This document shows, one piece after another, positions 1 through 7,589 of a DNA stretch of 16,711 bases. Below the pieces are notes generated by a model. The model was not told where the DNA came from and did not search any database. It saw only the letters and a program-made list of their open reading frames with translations. Position 1 is the first letter of the stretch; every line of letters begins with the position of its first letter. Source of the DNA: Equadaptatus sp045601305 (GTDB taxonomy: Bacteria; Synergistota; Synergistia; Synergistales; Synergistaceae); contig JAZRZG010000202.1 of NCBI GenBank assembly GCA_045601305.1, positions 1 to 16,711 on the forward strand, in the 5' to 3' direction. The position numbers and the translations under genes were made by a program.

Positions 1-113
1 AATTCGGACCTTATGGTTTTATATGTACGGGCCCTTTTATATTTGAAAGTTACAGACCGGGTGAATATGTTATGATGCGGCGAAATGATAATTACAGGAG
101 GCTGAAACGGTGA
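1..113 (+). CDS. 3' end of a gene resembling an ABC solute-binding protein (family 5), apparently ending early
   Basis: The frame beginning at base 3 is open from the left edge to a TGA at 111-113. It encodes about 36 residues that contain GTGPFIFESYRPGEY followed by RRNDNY. This resembles the conserved stretch of family-5 peptide/nickel-binding proteins in which a GTGPY-type motif is followed by a PG and an NPDYW-like motif. In that family the stretch lies before the middle of a roughly 500-residue protein, but here the frame stops about ten residues later, so the C-terminal half would be missing. The stop overlaps the GTG start of the next gene, and the AGGAGG that serves that gene lies inside this frame at 96-101. 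The link to a downstream Opp/Dpp permease supports the assignment. The rest of the gene is outside the window, so this may be a truncated remnant or an atypical short protein. Confidence 0.5.
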   Translation, partial: FGPYGFICTGPFIFESYRPGEYVMMRRNDNYRRLKR

Positions 114-1084
114 AACGCAGCTGGCTTCGCAAAAGAACGGCAGCTTCGTTGCTTGTGCTGTTTGTCGTCCTTGTTTTGAATTTTATTCTGTTCAGAATTA
201 TGCCCGGGGATGCTGTCAGTACAATTATTGACCCTAATTTTTCACCTGAAGCGAAGGCGCGTCTTCGTGAGCTGTATGGTCTTGACAAGCCGCTGCTTCA
301 GCAGTTTGTCATCTATATGAAGCAGATGCTTACCTTCCGTTTCGGTCTGTCTTTTCTCAGTCAGCGCCCTGTGTGGGAGGAGCTTGTTTCACGTCTTCCG
401 CTGACGCTTGTTCTGATGGGCTGTTCTATGTTTCTGTCGGCTGTCATCGGTATATGGCTTGGCATTAAATCGGCGCTGAACAGAGGAAAATTTGTCGAGA
501 AGTTTGTGCTTCGCGCAGGCGCTGTGACAACCTCTTTTCCGGGCTTTTTCGTTCAGCTCGTGCTGCTTATGCTTTTTGCGCGCACTTTCAAGATTTTCCC
601 GCTGAGGGGAAGTTTATCCGTGCCGCCTCCTGCAGGAAGTTTTGCGTTGTTTTGCGACTATGCGCACCATCTTGCCCTGCCTGTGATTTCTCTTACGATT
701 ATGGGTTTCGGCGGCTGGGCGCTTTATGTCCGCAACCTTATGGTTCGCGTACTCGGCGAGGATTACATTCTCATGGCGCAGGCGCGCGGACTTTCCAAAG
801 AGCGTGTCATCTGCGGTCATGCTTTTCGCACAATTCTGCCGCCGATTTTTACAATTCTGCTTATGTCTCTGCCCGGGTTAGTTTCAGGCGCTGTCATAAC
901 CGAGTCTGTTTTTTCGCTTCACGGGGTTGGCACTTTTCTTGTCGAGGCTGTTTCAGGCAACGATTATCCGGCGGCAGGCGCAGCGTTTTATTTGCTTGCG
1001 CTGATAACGGTTGTATGTAATCTGCTGGCTGACATCATGTACGGAATTGTTGACCCGCGTGTGCGGCTTGAGGAGAAAAACTGA
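110..1084 (+). CDS. ABC transporter permease, DppB/OppB type (peptide/nickel importer family)
   Basis: A 324-residue inner-membrane permease of the binding-protein-dependent transport family. An N-terminal membrane segment (about residues 12-30) is followed by an external region with the family pattern LRELYGLDKPLLQQF, then about five further hydrophobic segments. The cytoplasmic EAA-type coupling loop, MAQARGLSKERVICGHAFR, is at about residues 220-240 and contacts the ATPase. The C-terminus DIMYGIVDPRVR is typical of DppB-like proteins. The GTG start at 110 is chosen because AGGAGG lies 8 bases upstream and the codon overlaps the preceding stop. The gene's own stop shares one base with the ATG of the next permease. 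With its partner permease it should form the translocation pore. The substrate (oligopeptide, dipeptide, nickel or other) cannot be told from the sequence. Confidence 0.93.
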   Translation: MKRSWLRKRTAASLLVLFVVLVLNFILFRIMPGDAVSTIIDPNFSPEAKARLRELYGLDKPLLQQFVIYMKQMLTFRFGLSFLSQRPVWEELVSRLPLTLVLMGCSMFLSAVIGIWLGIKSALNRGKFVEKFVLRAGAVTTSFPGFFVQLVLLMLFARTFKIFPLRGSLSVPPPAGSFALFCDYAHHLALPVISLTIMGFGGWALYVRNLMVRVLGEDYILMAQARGLSKERVICGHAFRTILPPIFTILLMSLPGLVSGAVITESVFSLHGVGTFLVEAVSGNDYPAAGAAFYLLALITVVCNLLADIMYGIVDPRVRLEEKN

Positions 1085-2259
1085 TGAGACGTTTTTTGAA
1101 ACGCAAGAGCGTTGCTGCTTTTATAATTATATGCCTTGCAGGACTTTTTGCGCCGTTTATTGCCGGCGACTGTCCTTCGGACGTTGTCGGCGCTCCTTTT
1201 GCGTGTCCTGTGTGGTGGAACAGCGAACTTTCGACAACGCGCGAATTTGCCGCTGCGGAAAACGGCGTATCCTTTGAGTGGGACAAGCTGCCGCCGGCGC
1301 TTTTCAAACTGAACGGCACGATAACAGGTAAAAACGTGCGGATTGTTTTCACGACGCCTGACCGTGAATATGAAACGGCAAAATTTGACAGCGCGGTGAA
1401 CCGTCTGCTTAACATTGACGCGCGCGACATGATTTTCAAGCAGCAGCTTGGTCTGCCTTTGGTCGGCAGCGCAACGGACGTTATGTTTGCCAAAAAAGGC
1501 GCATACGCTTTGAAAATCGAAGGCGCTGAAAAGGCGAGGCTTCAGCTTACGCTTTGCGGCACGCGGCAGGGATTGCTTGGCACAGACCAGCGCGGAAGAG
1601 ATGTTTTTGCGCTGTTTGTGTACGGTATCCGCACGTCGCTGCTTATAGGAATTATCGCAACGCTTGCTGCTTCTGTGCTTGGCTTAAGCTTTGGACTGGC
1701 AGCAGGTTATATGGGCGGCTGGACTGACTCGATTATCATGCGTACTGTTGACGTGCTTATGTCCATTCCTACAATGCCTATTTTGATGATTCTTGCCGGT
1801 GTGTGGGGCAAGGGGCTGTGGCAGATTGTTGTCACGCTTTCGCTTTTTTCTTGGATGGGAACTGCGCGTTCTGTCCGCTCTCTCGTGCTTTCCGTCCGCG
1901 AAAGCCAGTGGGTTGAGGGGCTGAAAGCGCTCGGCGCAAAGCGTTCCTACATTCTCGTGCGCCATCTCATTCCTGAAACTGCGCCTATTATGCTTGCAAA
2001 TTTAGCATTGGGAGTCCCGGGGGCAATTTTGTCAGAAGCTGCGCTGGCATTTTTCGGTTTGTCAGACCCTCGTTTGATTTCATGGGGAAGAATGCTGCAC
2101 GAAGCGCACTCCTTCGGCGCGTTTACCGAAGGCGCATGGTGGCTGCTGCTTCCGCCCGGAATTGGAATTGTTGCGGTCTGTCTGATTTTTATGGATATCG
2201 GACGTTTTCTTGAAGAACAGATTGACCCGCGTCTGTCGGGAGGCGGCGGCAATGCTTAG
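1084..2259 (+). CDS. ABC transporter permease, DppC/OppC type, with enlarged external domain
   Basis: A 391-residue second permease of the importer. Membrane segment 1 spans about residues 10-28. The family motif GLLGTDQRGRDVFALFVYG begins only at about residue 163 and is followed by the usual five-helix transmembrane domain. The EAA loop, WVEGLKALGAKRSYILVRHL, lies at about 276-295. The protein ends with the DPRL motif usual for this family. Most DppC proteins have only a few tens of residues between helix 1 and the LGTD motif. Here there are about 135, so roughly 90-100 residues form an extra, presumably external domain. It contains cysteines near residues 30, 41 and 158. The ATG shares one base with the preceding TGA, and the 3' end overlaps the ATPase gene by 8 bases. 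The partnership with the upstream permease is clear; the substrate is unknown. Confidence 0.92.
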   Translation: MRRFLKRKSVAAFIIICLAGLFAPFIAGDCPSDVVGAPFACPVWWNSELSTTREFAAAENGVSFEWDKLPPALFKLNGTITGKNVRIVFTTPDREYETAKFDSAVNRLLNIDARDMIFKQQLGLPLVGSATDVMFAKKGAYALKIEGAEKARLQLTLCGTRQGLLGTDQRGRDVFALFVYGIRTSLLIGIIATLAASVLGLSFGLAAGYMGGWTDSIIMRTVDVLMSIPTMPILMILAGVWGKGLWQIVVTLSLFSWMGTARSVRSLVLSVRESQWVEGLKALGAKRSYILVRHLIPETAPIMLANLALGVPGAILSEAALAFFGLSDPRLISWGRMLHEAHSFGAFTEGAWWLLLPPGIGIVAVCLIFMDIGRFLEEQIDPRLSGGGGNA

Positions 2260-3820
2260 CGTTCGCGGTCTTACGGTAAAATATGCTGCGTCTGAAAAGG
2301 CTGCCGTGATAAATGCCGATATTTCGCTTGAAAAAGGCAGCATTACAAGCCTTGTCGGAGAATCCGGAAGCGGAAAAAGCACGATAGTAAACGCAATTCT
2401 CGGACTTCTGCCAAAAAGCGCGAAAAAAAGCGGTGAAATTTGCTTTGCAGGAACTGATTTGCTTGTCTGCGGCGAAGATGAGCTTCGCAAAATCCGCTGG
2501 GAAGGAATTGCCCTTGTTTCGCAAGGGGCGATGAATTCTTTTACCCCTGTGCTTTCTGTAGGACATCAGATAAAAGAGGTGCTTGCGGAACATCTTGACG
2601 TGAAGGGCGAAGCGGCGGAAAAACGCGTCGCGGAACTGCTTGAAGCCGTTGGGCTTGAAAGGGGCGCTGCAAAGTGTTATCCGCACGAGCTTTCGGGCGG
2701 ACAGAAACAGCGTGCGGCAATCGCCTGCGCCCTTGCCTGTTCGCCTCAGCTGCTGCTTGCCGACGAGCCTACAACAGCGCTGGACGTTATCACACAGGCA
2801 GGGATTCTTGAACTTTTGAAAAAACTGCGGCGTGAAACGGGAATTACCATTCTGCTTGTCACGCACGATTTGCCGATGGCGGCTTCTGTTTCAGACAGAC
2901 TGCTTGTTATGAAGGACGGCGTTATTTTAGAAAGCGGAGAGCCTGAACAGCTGCTTTCAGCGCCTGAAACTGATTATGCCAAAAAGCTTCTTTCCGCAAT
3001 CCGGCTGCCGGAAAAACGGTCACAGGGAAAGATTTCGGATAAAGTTGTCATAAATGCGAAAGACGTTACGGTATCTTTTGAGTCAAAAAACGGGAGCGTT
3101 CACACGGCTGTTGACGGAATTTCCCTTGCGCTGCGCGAGGGTGAAACTTTAGCGATTGTAGGAGAATCCGGCAGCGGAAAAACTACTCTGCTTCGCACAA
3201 TAATGGGATTGCAGCGCGCAGCGGACGGGCGTGTTGAAATGTTCGGCAAATGTGCCGTTGAACTTTCGGAAAAAGAGCGCGCGGAGCTTTTCAGAATGTG
3301 CGGCTACGTTCCTCAGGATCCTTATGGAGCTTTGCCCCCGGGATTAACTTCTCTTGAAGCTGTTATGGAGCCTTTTGTGATAGCCGGTTGTGACATGACA
3401 AAGAGCGAAATGCGCGAAAAAGCGGCGCAGCTGCTTGCTGACGTCGGGCTGTGCGGCGAACGTATATTAAATTCGCGCGCGGTTGCTCTGTCAGGCGGAC
3501 AGAGACAAAGAGTTGAAATTGCAAGAGCGCTTGCGCTGTCGCCGCGGCTGCTTTTGGCAGATGAGCCTACATCTATGCAGGATGTTTCGACAAGAACTGA
3601 TATAATAGAACTGTTTGAAAAAAGAGTGGAGCAGGGAACGTCGCTTGTGTTTGTTACGCATGACCTTATGCTTGCCGCCTGCGCGGCGGAAAAGATTATG
3701 GTAATGAAAGACGGGAAACTTTGCGAGCAGGGCAATTCGATTGACGTACTGCGCAATCCTCAGCATGAATATACCAAGGCGCTGCTTGCGTCAGTACCGT
3801 CAACGGCAAATATAAAGTAA
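2252..3820 (+). CDS. ABC transporter ATPase with two fused nucleotide-binding domains (DppD-DppF type)
   Basis: A 522-residue cytoplasmic ATPase that powers the importer, with both nucleotide-binding domains on one chain. Domain 1 has Walker A GESGSGKS (36-43), Q-loop Q91, signature LSGGQ (147-151), Walker B LLLADE (167-172) and H-loop H205. Domain 2 has Walker A GESGSGKT (304-311), Q-loop Q355, LSGGQ (413-417), LLLADE (433-438) and H470. All catalytic elements are intact in both, so both sites look competent. The D-loop of domain 2 reads SMQD instead of the usual SALD. The ATG at 2252 is preferred over a longer in-frame start at 2210. It has GGGAGG 8 bases upstream, overlaps the permease stop as ATGCTTAG, and starts at the conserved LSVRGLTVKY. 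A single fused ATPase is also known in GsiA-like and YejF-like systems. The substrate is not deducible. Confidence 0.93.
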   Translation: MLSVRGLTVKYAASEKAAVINADISLEKGSITSLVGESGSGKSTIVNAILGLLPKSAKKSGEICFAGTDLLVCGEDELRKIRWEGIALVSQGAMNSFTPVLSVGHQIKEVLAEHLDVKGEAAEKRVAELLEAVGLERGAAKCYPHELSGGQKQRAAIACALACSPQLLLADEPTTALDVITQAGILELLKKLRRETGITILLVTHDLPMAASVSDRLLVMKDGVILESGEPEQLLSAPETDYAKKLLSAIRLPEKRSQGKISDKVVINAKDVTVSFESKNGSVHTAVDGISLALREGETLAIVGESGSGKTTLLRTIMGLQRAADGRVEMFGKCAVELSEKERAELFRMCGYVPQDPYGALPPGLTSLEAVMEPFVIAGCDMTKSEMREKAAQLLADVGLCGERILNSRAVALSGGQRQRVEIARALALSPRLLLADEPTSMQDVSTRTDIIELFEKRVEQGTSLVFVTHDLMLAACAAEKIMVMKDGKLCEQGNSIDVLRNPQHEYTKALLASVPSTANIK

Positions 3821-3924
3821 GTCTGCTCACTGTGTTTGCCTTAGTTTGTACCTCTGAACTCAAGCTCGTCAGCGTGAACTGTTTTTAACAAAGCACATAT
3901 TTATCCCAACAGGAGGTTATCAGT

Positions 3925-4368
3925 ATGAAAATCATCAAGGAATTTAAGGAATTCGCGGCACAGGGCAATATGCTCGATATGGCAGTAGGTGTCATAATCG
4001 GCGCGGCATTCGGAAAAATCATTACGTCGCTTGTCAATGACATCATTATGCCGATACTCAGCCTTTTCACCGGCGGCATCGATTTTACGCAGCTTTTCTG
4101 CAACCTTTCCTCAACGCCTGTCGAAAGTCTTGCAAAGGCGCAGGAAGCGGGAATCCCCGTTGTTGCCTACGGTATGTTTATCCAGAACATTGTTGATTTT
4201 CTCATTCAGGCGTTTGCAATATTCATGGTGATTCGCGCAATCATGAGCTTCAAAAAGAAAAAAGCCGAAGAGCCTGCAAAACCGGCGCGTTTATGCCCGT
4301 ACTGCAAATCGGAAATTGCCGATGACGCGACACGCTGCCCGCACTGTACGTCAGAGCTTCAATCTTAA
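3925..4368 (+). CDS. mscL: Large-conductance mechanosensitive channel MscL with C-terminal zinc ribbon
   Basis: A 147-residue homopentameric inner-membrane channel that opens under membrane tension and releases solutes during osmotic downshock. It has an amphipathic N-terminus (KEFKEFAAQGNMLDMAVG), pore helix TM1 (about 18-45) with the characteristic GVIIGAAFGKIITSLVNDIIMP, an external loop (about 46-78), and TM2 (about 79-105, containing MFIQNIVDFLIQAF). After a basic KKKK cluster the usual LLTEIRDLL helical bundle is replaced by a short zinc-ribbon-like module. Its cysteine pairs are CPYC (124-127) and CPHC (138-141). AGGAGG lies 8 bases before the ATG. The gene stands alone, separated by about 100 bases from the ABC operon and followed by a strong bidirectional hairpin. 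No promoter in the gap is convincing. Confidence 0.95.
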   Translation: MKIIKEFKEFAAQGNMLDMAVGVIIGAAFGKIITSLVNDIIMPILSLFTGGIDFTQLFCNLSSTPVESLAKAQEAGIPVVAYGMFIQNIVDFLIQAFAIFMVIRAIMSFKKKKAEEPAKPARLCPYCKSEIADDATRCPHCTSELQS

Positions 4369-4380
4369 GTTAAAGAAAAT

Positions 4381-4404
4381 AAAAACCGGCGTCCGCCGGT
4401 TTTT
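4381..4404. terminator. Bidirectional rho-independent terminator between mscL and the V-ATPase operon
   Basis: A perfect inverted repeat: AAAAACCGGC (4381-4390), loop GTCC, GCCGGTTTTT (4395-4404). The stem contains GC-rich CCGGC/GCCGG flanked by A and T runs, so each strand yields a hairpin followed by uridines. It lies just after the mscL stop and touches the atpB stop codon (4403-4405). It therefore suits both convergent transcripts. Confidence 0.9.
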
Positions 4405-5773
4405 ATTTTCGGATATATTCTTTAATTTCATCTTTTGTGACACGCGTGAGCTCTGTTTCAGGCAGTGTTTTAAGTATGTCCCACGCAAGGTTGAGAGAGT
4501 CTTCCATGCCGCGTGATTCATGTGTGCCCTGCCTGAGGAATCTGTGTTCAAAGAGCCCGCCGAATTTCAGCACAGCCTTGTCTGACGCTGAAAGTTCGTC
4601 TTCGCCTACAACACCGGCAAGTGCGCGTACCTCTTCAACGCGGCTGACAGACGCAAAGAGCTGGCTTGAAACGTTTGGGTGGTCTTTTCTTGTGCAGCCG
4701 TCGCCAATGCTGTCTTTCATAAGGCGCGACAGGCTTGTGAGTATGTTAATCGGCGGATAGATGCTTTTTGCGTCAAGCTCGCGCGAAAGAACAATCTGCC
4801 CTTCGGTGATGAAGCCTGTGAGGTCAGGTATGGGATGTGTTATGTCATCGTTTGGCATGGAGAGAATCGGAATTTGCGTGACGCTTCCCTCTGCGCCGCG
4901 CACAACGCCTGCGCGTTCGTAAAGCGACGCAAGGTCTGAATAGAGATATGCAGGGTAGCCTTTTCTGCTGGGGACTTCGCCTGCCGCAACGCCGAGTTCG
5001 CGCAGAGCCTCGCAGTAGCTTGTAATATCCGTCAAAATTACAAGTACATGCATTCCGAGTTCAAAGGCGAGATATTCTGCCGCTGTCAGTGCCATGCGCG
5101 GCGTCGCGATACGTTCTATTACAGGGTCATCGGCAAGGTTCAGGAAGGTGACAATGTTGCCGTTTTCGCCGTGTTCTTCAAGTTCCTGCATGAAAAAGGC
5201 GGCATCGTCATGTTTTATGCCTATGCCTGCAAAAACAACCGCAAAGTTGTCGCTGCCTGCGATTTTTGCCTGCGTTGCTATCTGAACGGCAAGCTGATTA
5301 TGCGGAAGACCGTTGCCGGAGAAAATCGGCAGTTTCTGCCCGCGTATAAGCGTCATAAGAGTATCTATCGCGGAAATGCCTGTGTGGATGTAATTTTTCG
5401 GATAGCTTCGCGCCATAGGGTTGAGCGGAAGCCCGTTGATGTTGGCTTTTTTGCCGCCGAAAATTTTACCCGAACTGTCACGCGCTTCGCCAAGCCCCGT
5501 GTAGGCATGACCGAGCATTTCTTTTGAAAGTGTCACTTCAAGCGGTTTTCCGAGAAAACGCACGCGCGTGCTGTCAGGGATTAAATCGTTTGTTCCGCTG
5601 AAAACCTGTACCAGAACGGCGTCGCGGCTTATCGATTTTATCTGACCTTTGCGTACGTTTCCCTGTGAGTCTTTTATGTCAACAAGTTCGCCGTAACCTG
5701 CGCCGGTGACGTTTTCTATAAGAACAAACGGTCCTTCTATGTTTTTTACGCCGATATATTCAGGCTTAAGCAT
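4403..5773 (-). CDS. atpB: V/A-type ATPase subunit B (regulatory, non-catalytic head subunit)
   Basis: A 456-residue subunit that alternates with subunit A in the A3B3 head and contributes to nucleotide sites at the interfaces. It begins MLKPEYIGVKNIEGPFVL, matching the family N-terminal beta-barrel. A degenerate P-loop, SGNGLPHN, is followed by QIATQAKIAG. The family patterns TPRMALTAAEYLAFE, ILTDITSYCEALRE, GYPAYLYSDLASLYERAG and SMPNDDITHPIPDLTG follow in order. An ATG 16 codons further upstream is in frame, but the start at 5773 fits family length. The chosen start has GGGAG about 9 bases upstream and overlaps the atpA stop by 8 bases as ATGCTTAA. It is the last gene of the operon and ends inside the terminator hairpin. 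Confidence 0.96.
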   Translation of the reverse strand: MLKPEYIGVKNIEGPFVLIENVTGAGYGELVDIKDSQGNVRKGQIKSISRDAVLVQVFSGTNDLIPDSTRVRFLGKPLEVTLSKEMLGHAYTGLGEARDSSGKIFGGKKANINGLPLNPMARSYPKNYIHTGISAIDTLMTLIRGQKLPIFSGNGLPHNQLAVQIATQAKIAGSDNFAVVFAGIGIKHDDAAFFMQELEEHGENGNIVTFLNLADDPVIERIATPRMALTAAEYLAFELGMHVLVILTDITSYCEALRELGVAAGEVPSRKGYPAYLYSDLASLYERAGVVRGAEGSVTQIPILSMPNDDITHPIPDLTGFITEGQIVLSRELDAKSIYPPINILTSLSRLMKDSIGDGCTRKDHPNVSSQLFASVSRVEEVRALAGVVGEDELSASDKAVLKFGGLFEHRFLRQGTHESRGMEDSLNLAWDILKTLPETELTRVTKDEIKEYIRK

Positions 5774-7568
5774 TACTGTCAGCTCCCGTCTTCTGTACGC
5801 GCTGCGTGCGTTCAAGCGCAACGCGTGTCAAATGCGCGTTTATGCGCTTTCGCAGCTCGTCGTATTCCGCGTAATTGCCGGCAGGAAATTCCCTCAGATG
5901 AACGATGTCATTTACCGAAGCATCGTCTTTAATCAGAGAAACCGGTATGCCCTGCCTGATCAGTTTCATTGCTTCCGTGTGGAAATACAAGATTGTTTCC
6001 AAAATTCTGAACGTTTTTTCCGGCGGACAGTAGGAGTCGTCGGTAAAGGAGTTCTGCTGAAGGTAGCCGTTTTTGATGAGAAACGCTGTGAAAGCGGCAA
6101 GCCGCTGTTCGTCGGGAAGCACGTCTTCGCCGACAAGTTTTATAATCTGCTGAATCTTCGCATCCTCGGCAAGAATTTCCCTCGCCTGTGTGCGCAGCTC
6201 TGCCCAGCGTGTGTCAATTTCGCGGCAGAACCACGGAGCAACCGCTGAGGAATATTCGCTGTAAGAATCTGTCCATGAGATAGCGGGGTAGTGGCGCGCG
6301 TTTGCAAGATTTCTGTCCAGTCCCCAGAAACAGCGGATGAAACGTTTTGTGTGGCGTGTTACAGGTTCGGTAAAATCTCCTCCCGGGGGAGAAACAGCGC
6401 CTATGACTGTAACAGAGCCTTTTTGACCGTTAAGCGTTTCAACGCGTCCGGCGCGTTCGTAAAATTCTGCCAGCCGGCTTGCAAGATACGCGGGGAAACC
6501 TTCCTCTGCCGGAATTTCTTCAAGGCGTCCGGAAAGCTCGCGCAGCGCTTCAGCCCAGCGTGAGGTAGAGTCTGCCATAATTGCTACGTCATAACCCATG
6601 TCGCGGAAATATTCCGCAACGGTAATTCCTGTGTAAATTGACGCCTCGCGTGCCGCAACAGGCATATTTGAGGTGTTTGCAATCAGAATGGTGCGTTCCA
6701 TGAGAGGATGCCCTGAATGAGGGTCTTTAAGCACAGGGAACTGCTCAAGAACGTCGGTCATTTCGTTTCCGCGCTCCCCGCAGCCTATATAGATCACGAC
6801 CTGAGCGTCGCCCCATTTTGCCAGCTGATGCTGAGTGACAGTTTTTCCTGTCCCAAAGCCACCCGGAATACAGGCTGTGCCGCCTTTTGCGATCGGGAAA
6901 AGCCCGTCTATTACGCGCTGTCCCGTGACAAAAGGCTTGTCGGGAAGCAGACGTTCGGCAGAGGGGCGGGGTTTTCTTACAGGCCAGCGCTGTATCATCG
7001 GTATTGAAATTTCTTTTCCGTAAGCGTTGATATATTTGGCTATTATCTCTTTGCCTGCATGTTTTCCTTGCGGCGCAACCCATGTAAGCTGTCCTTCCGC
7101 GTCTGGCGGTGCCATTATCTTATGCAGCAAAAGGGGAGTTTCCTGTACGGTTGCAATTACCGAACAGCCGGAAATAAGGTCGCCTTCTTTCGCGACAGGC
7201 GTTACGTCCCACAGTTTTTCTCTGTCGAGCATTGAAACAGATGTGCCGGGCGTAATATATTTGCCTTCTTTTGCAAGCAGAGCATCAAGAGGTCTGCCTA
7301 TTCCGTCGTAGAAACTTCCGGCAAGTCCTGGGCCTAATTCAACAGACAGAGCTTCGCCGCTTCCTGTTATCTCTTCGCCTATTTTCAGCCCCTGTGTGTC
7401 TTCGTAAAGCTGAATTGTGGCTGTTCCGTTGTCAATATTTATGATTTCGCCCGTCAATTTGCGCGCGCCGACAGACACAACCTCGCGCATTCCGAAATTG
7501 TGCATGTTTTCAGCGCGTATGACAGGTCCGTTGACAAATGAAACAACGCCGATTTTTTTTGCGTCCAA
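5766..7568 (-). CDS. atpA: V/A-type ATPase catalytic subunit A
   Basis: A 600-residue catalytic subunit that hydrolyses or makes ATP in the A3B3 head. Residues 1-70 form the beta-barrel. Residues about 110-190 hold the non-homologous insertion that marks A subunits. The P-loop is GGFGTGKT (236-243), and the catalytic glutamate is in GCGERGNEM (263-270). MADSTSRW (331-338) and GFPAYLASRLAEFYERAGRV (357-376) follow. Length is normal for the family. The start is a TTG at 7568 with GGGGAGG 7 bases upstream, and the encoded MDAKKIGVVSFVNGPVI aligns with family N-termini. The gap to the preceding E subunit gene is about 20 bases. The stop lies inside the start of atpB, so A and B, needed in equal amounts, are probably translationally coupled. 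Confidence 0.97.
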   Translation of the reverse strand: MDAKKIGVVSFVNGPVIRAENMHNFGMREVVSVGARKLTGEIINIDNGTATIQLYEDTQGLKIGEEITGSGEALSVELGPGLAGSFYDGIGRPLDALLAKEGKYITPGTSVSMLDREKLWDVTPVAKEGDLISGCSVIATVQETPLLLHKIMAPPDAEGQLTWVAPQGKHAGKEIIAKYINAYGKEISIPMIQRWPVRKPRPSAERLLPDKPFVTGQRVIDGLFPIAKGGTACIPGGFGTGKTVTQHQLAKWGDAQVVIYIGCGERGNEMTDVLEQFPVLKDPHSGHPLMERTILIANTSNMPVAAREASIYTGITVAEYFRDMGYDVAIMADSTSRWAEALRELSGRLEEIPAEEGFPAYLASRLAEFYERAGRVETLNGQKGSVTVIGAVSPPGGDFTEPVTRHTKRFIRCFWGLDRNLANARHYPAISWTDSYSEYSSAVAPWFCREIDTRWAELRTQAREILAEDAKIQQIIKLVGEDVLPDEQRLAAFTAFLIKNGYLQQNSFTDDSYCPPEKTFRILETILYFHTEAMKLIRQGIPVSLIKDDASVNDIVHLREFPAGNYAEYDELRKRINAHLTRVALERTQRVQKTGADSNA

Positions 7569-7589
7569 AACAATTCCTCCCCGCAGAGT

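Noticed and set aside
1035..1493. Open frame of 152 codons on the minus strand, opposite the start of the DppC-like gene
   Set aside because: The plus-strand permease is clear and the opposite product is a low-complexity Ser/Arg-rich shadow.
2189..2866. Open frame of 225 codons on the minus strand, opposite the fused ATPase gene
   Set aside because: It lies wholly antisense to a strongly conserved gene with intact motifs, and its residues are rich in Arg, Cys, Phe and Lys with no recognisable domain: a shadow frame.
3821..3924. Terminator or promoter between the ABC operon and mscL
   Set aside because: No stable inverted repeat and no well-spaced -35/-10 pair could be found by eye; only the AGGAGG of mscL is clear.
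5774..5821. Upstream ATG for subunit B adding 16 residues
   Set aside because: The extension is Arg-rich and unlike the family, whereas the start at 5773 has a ribosome site and an 8-base overlap with atpA.
5706..6248. Open frame of 180 codons on the plus strand, opposite atpA and the end of atpB
   Set aside because: It is antisense to well-identified ATPase genes, with no domain and no ribosome site worth noting.
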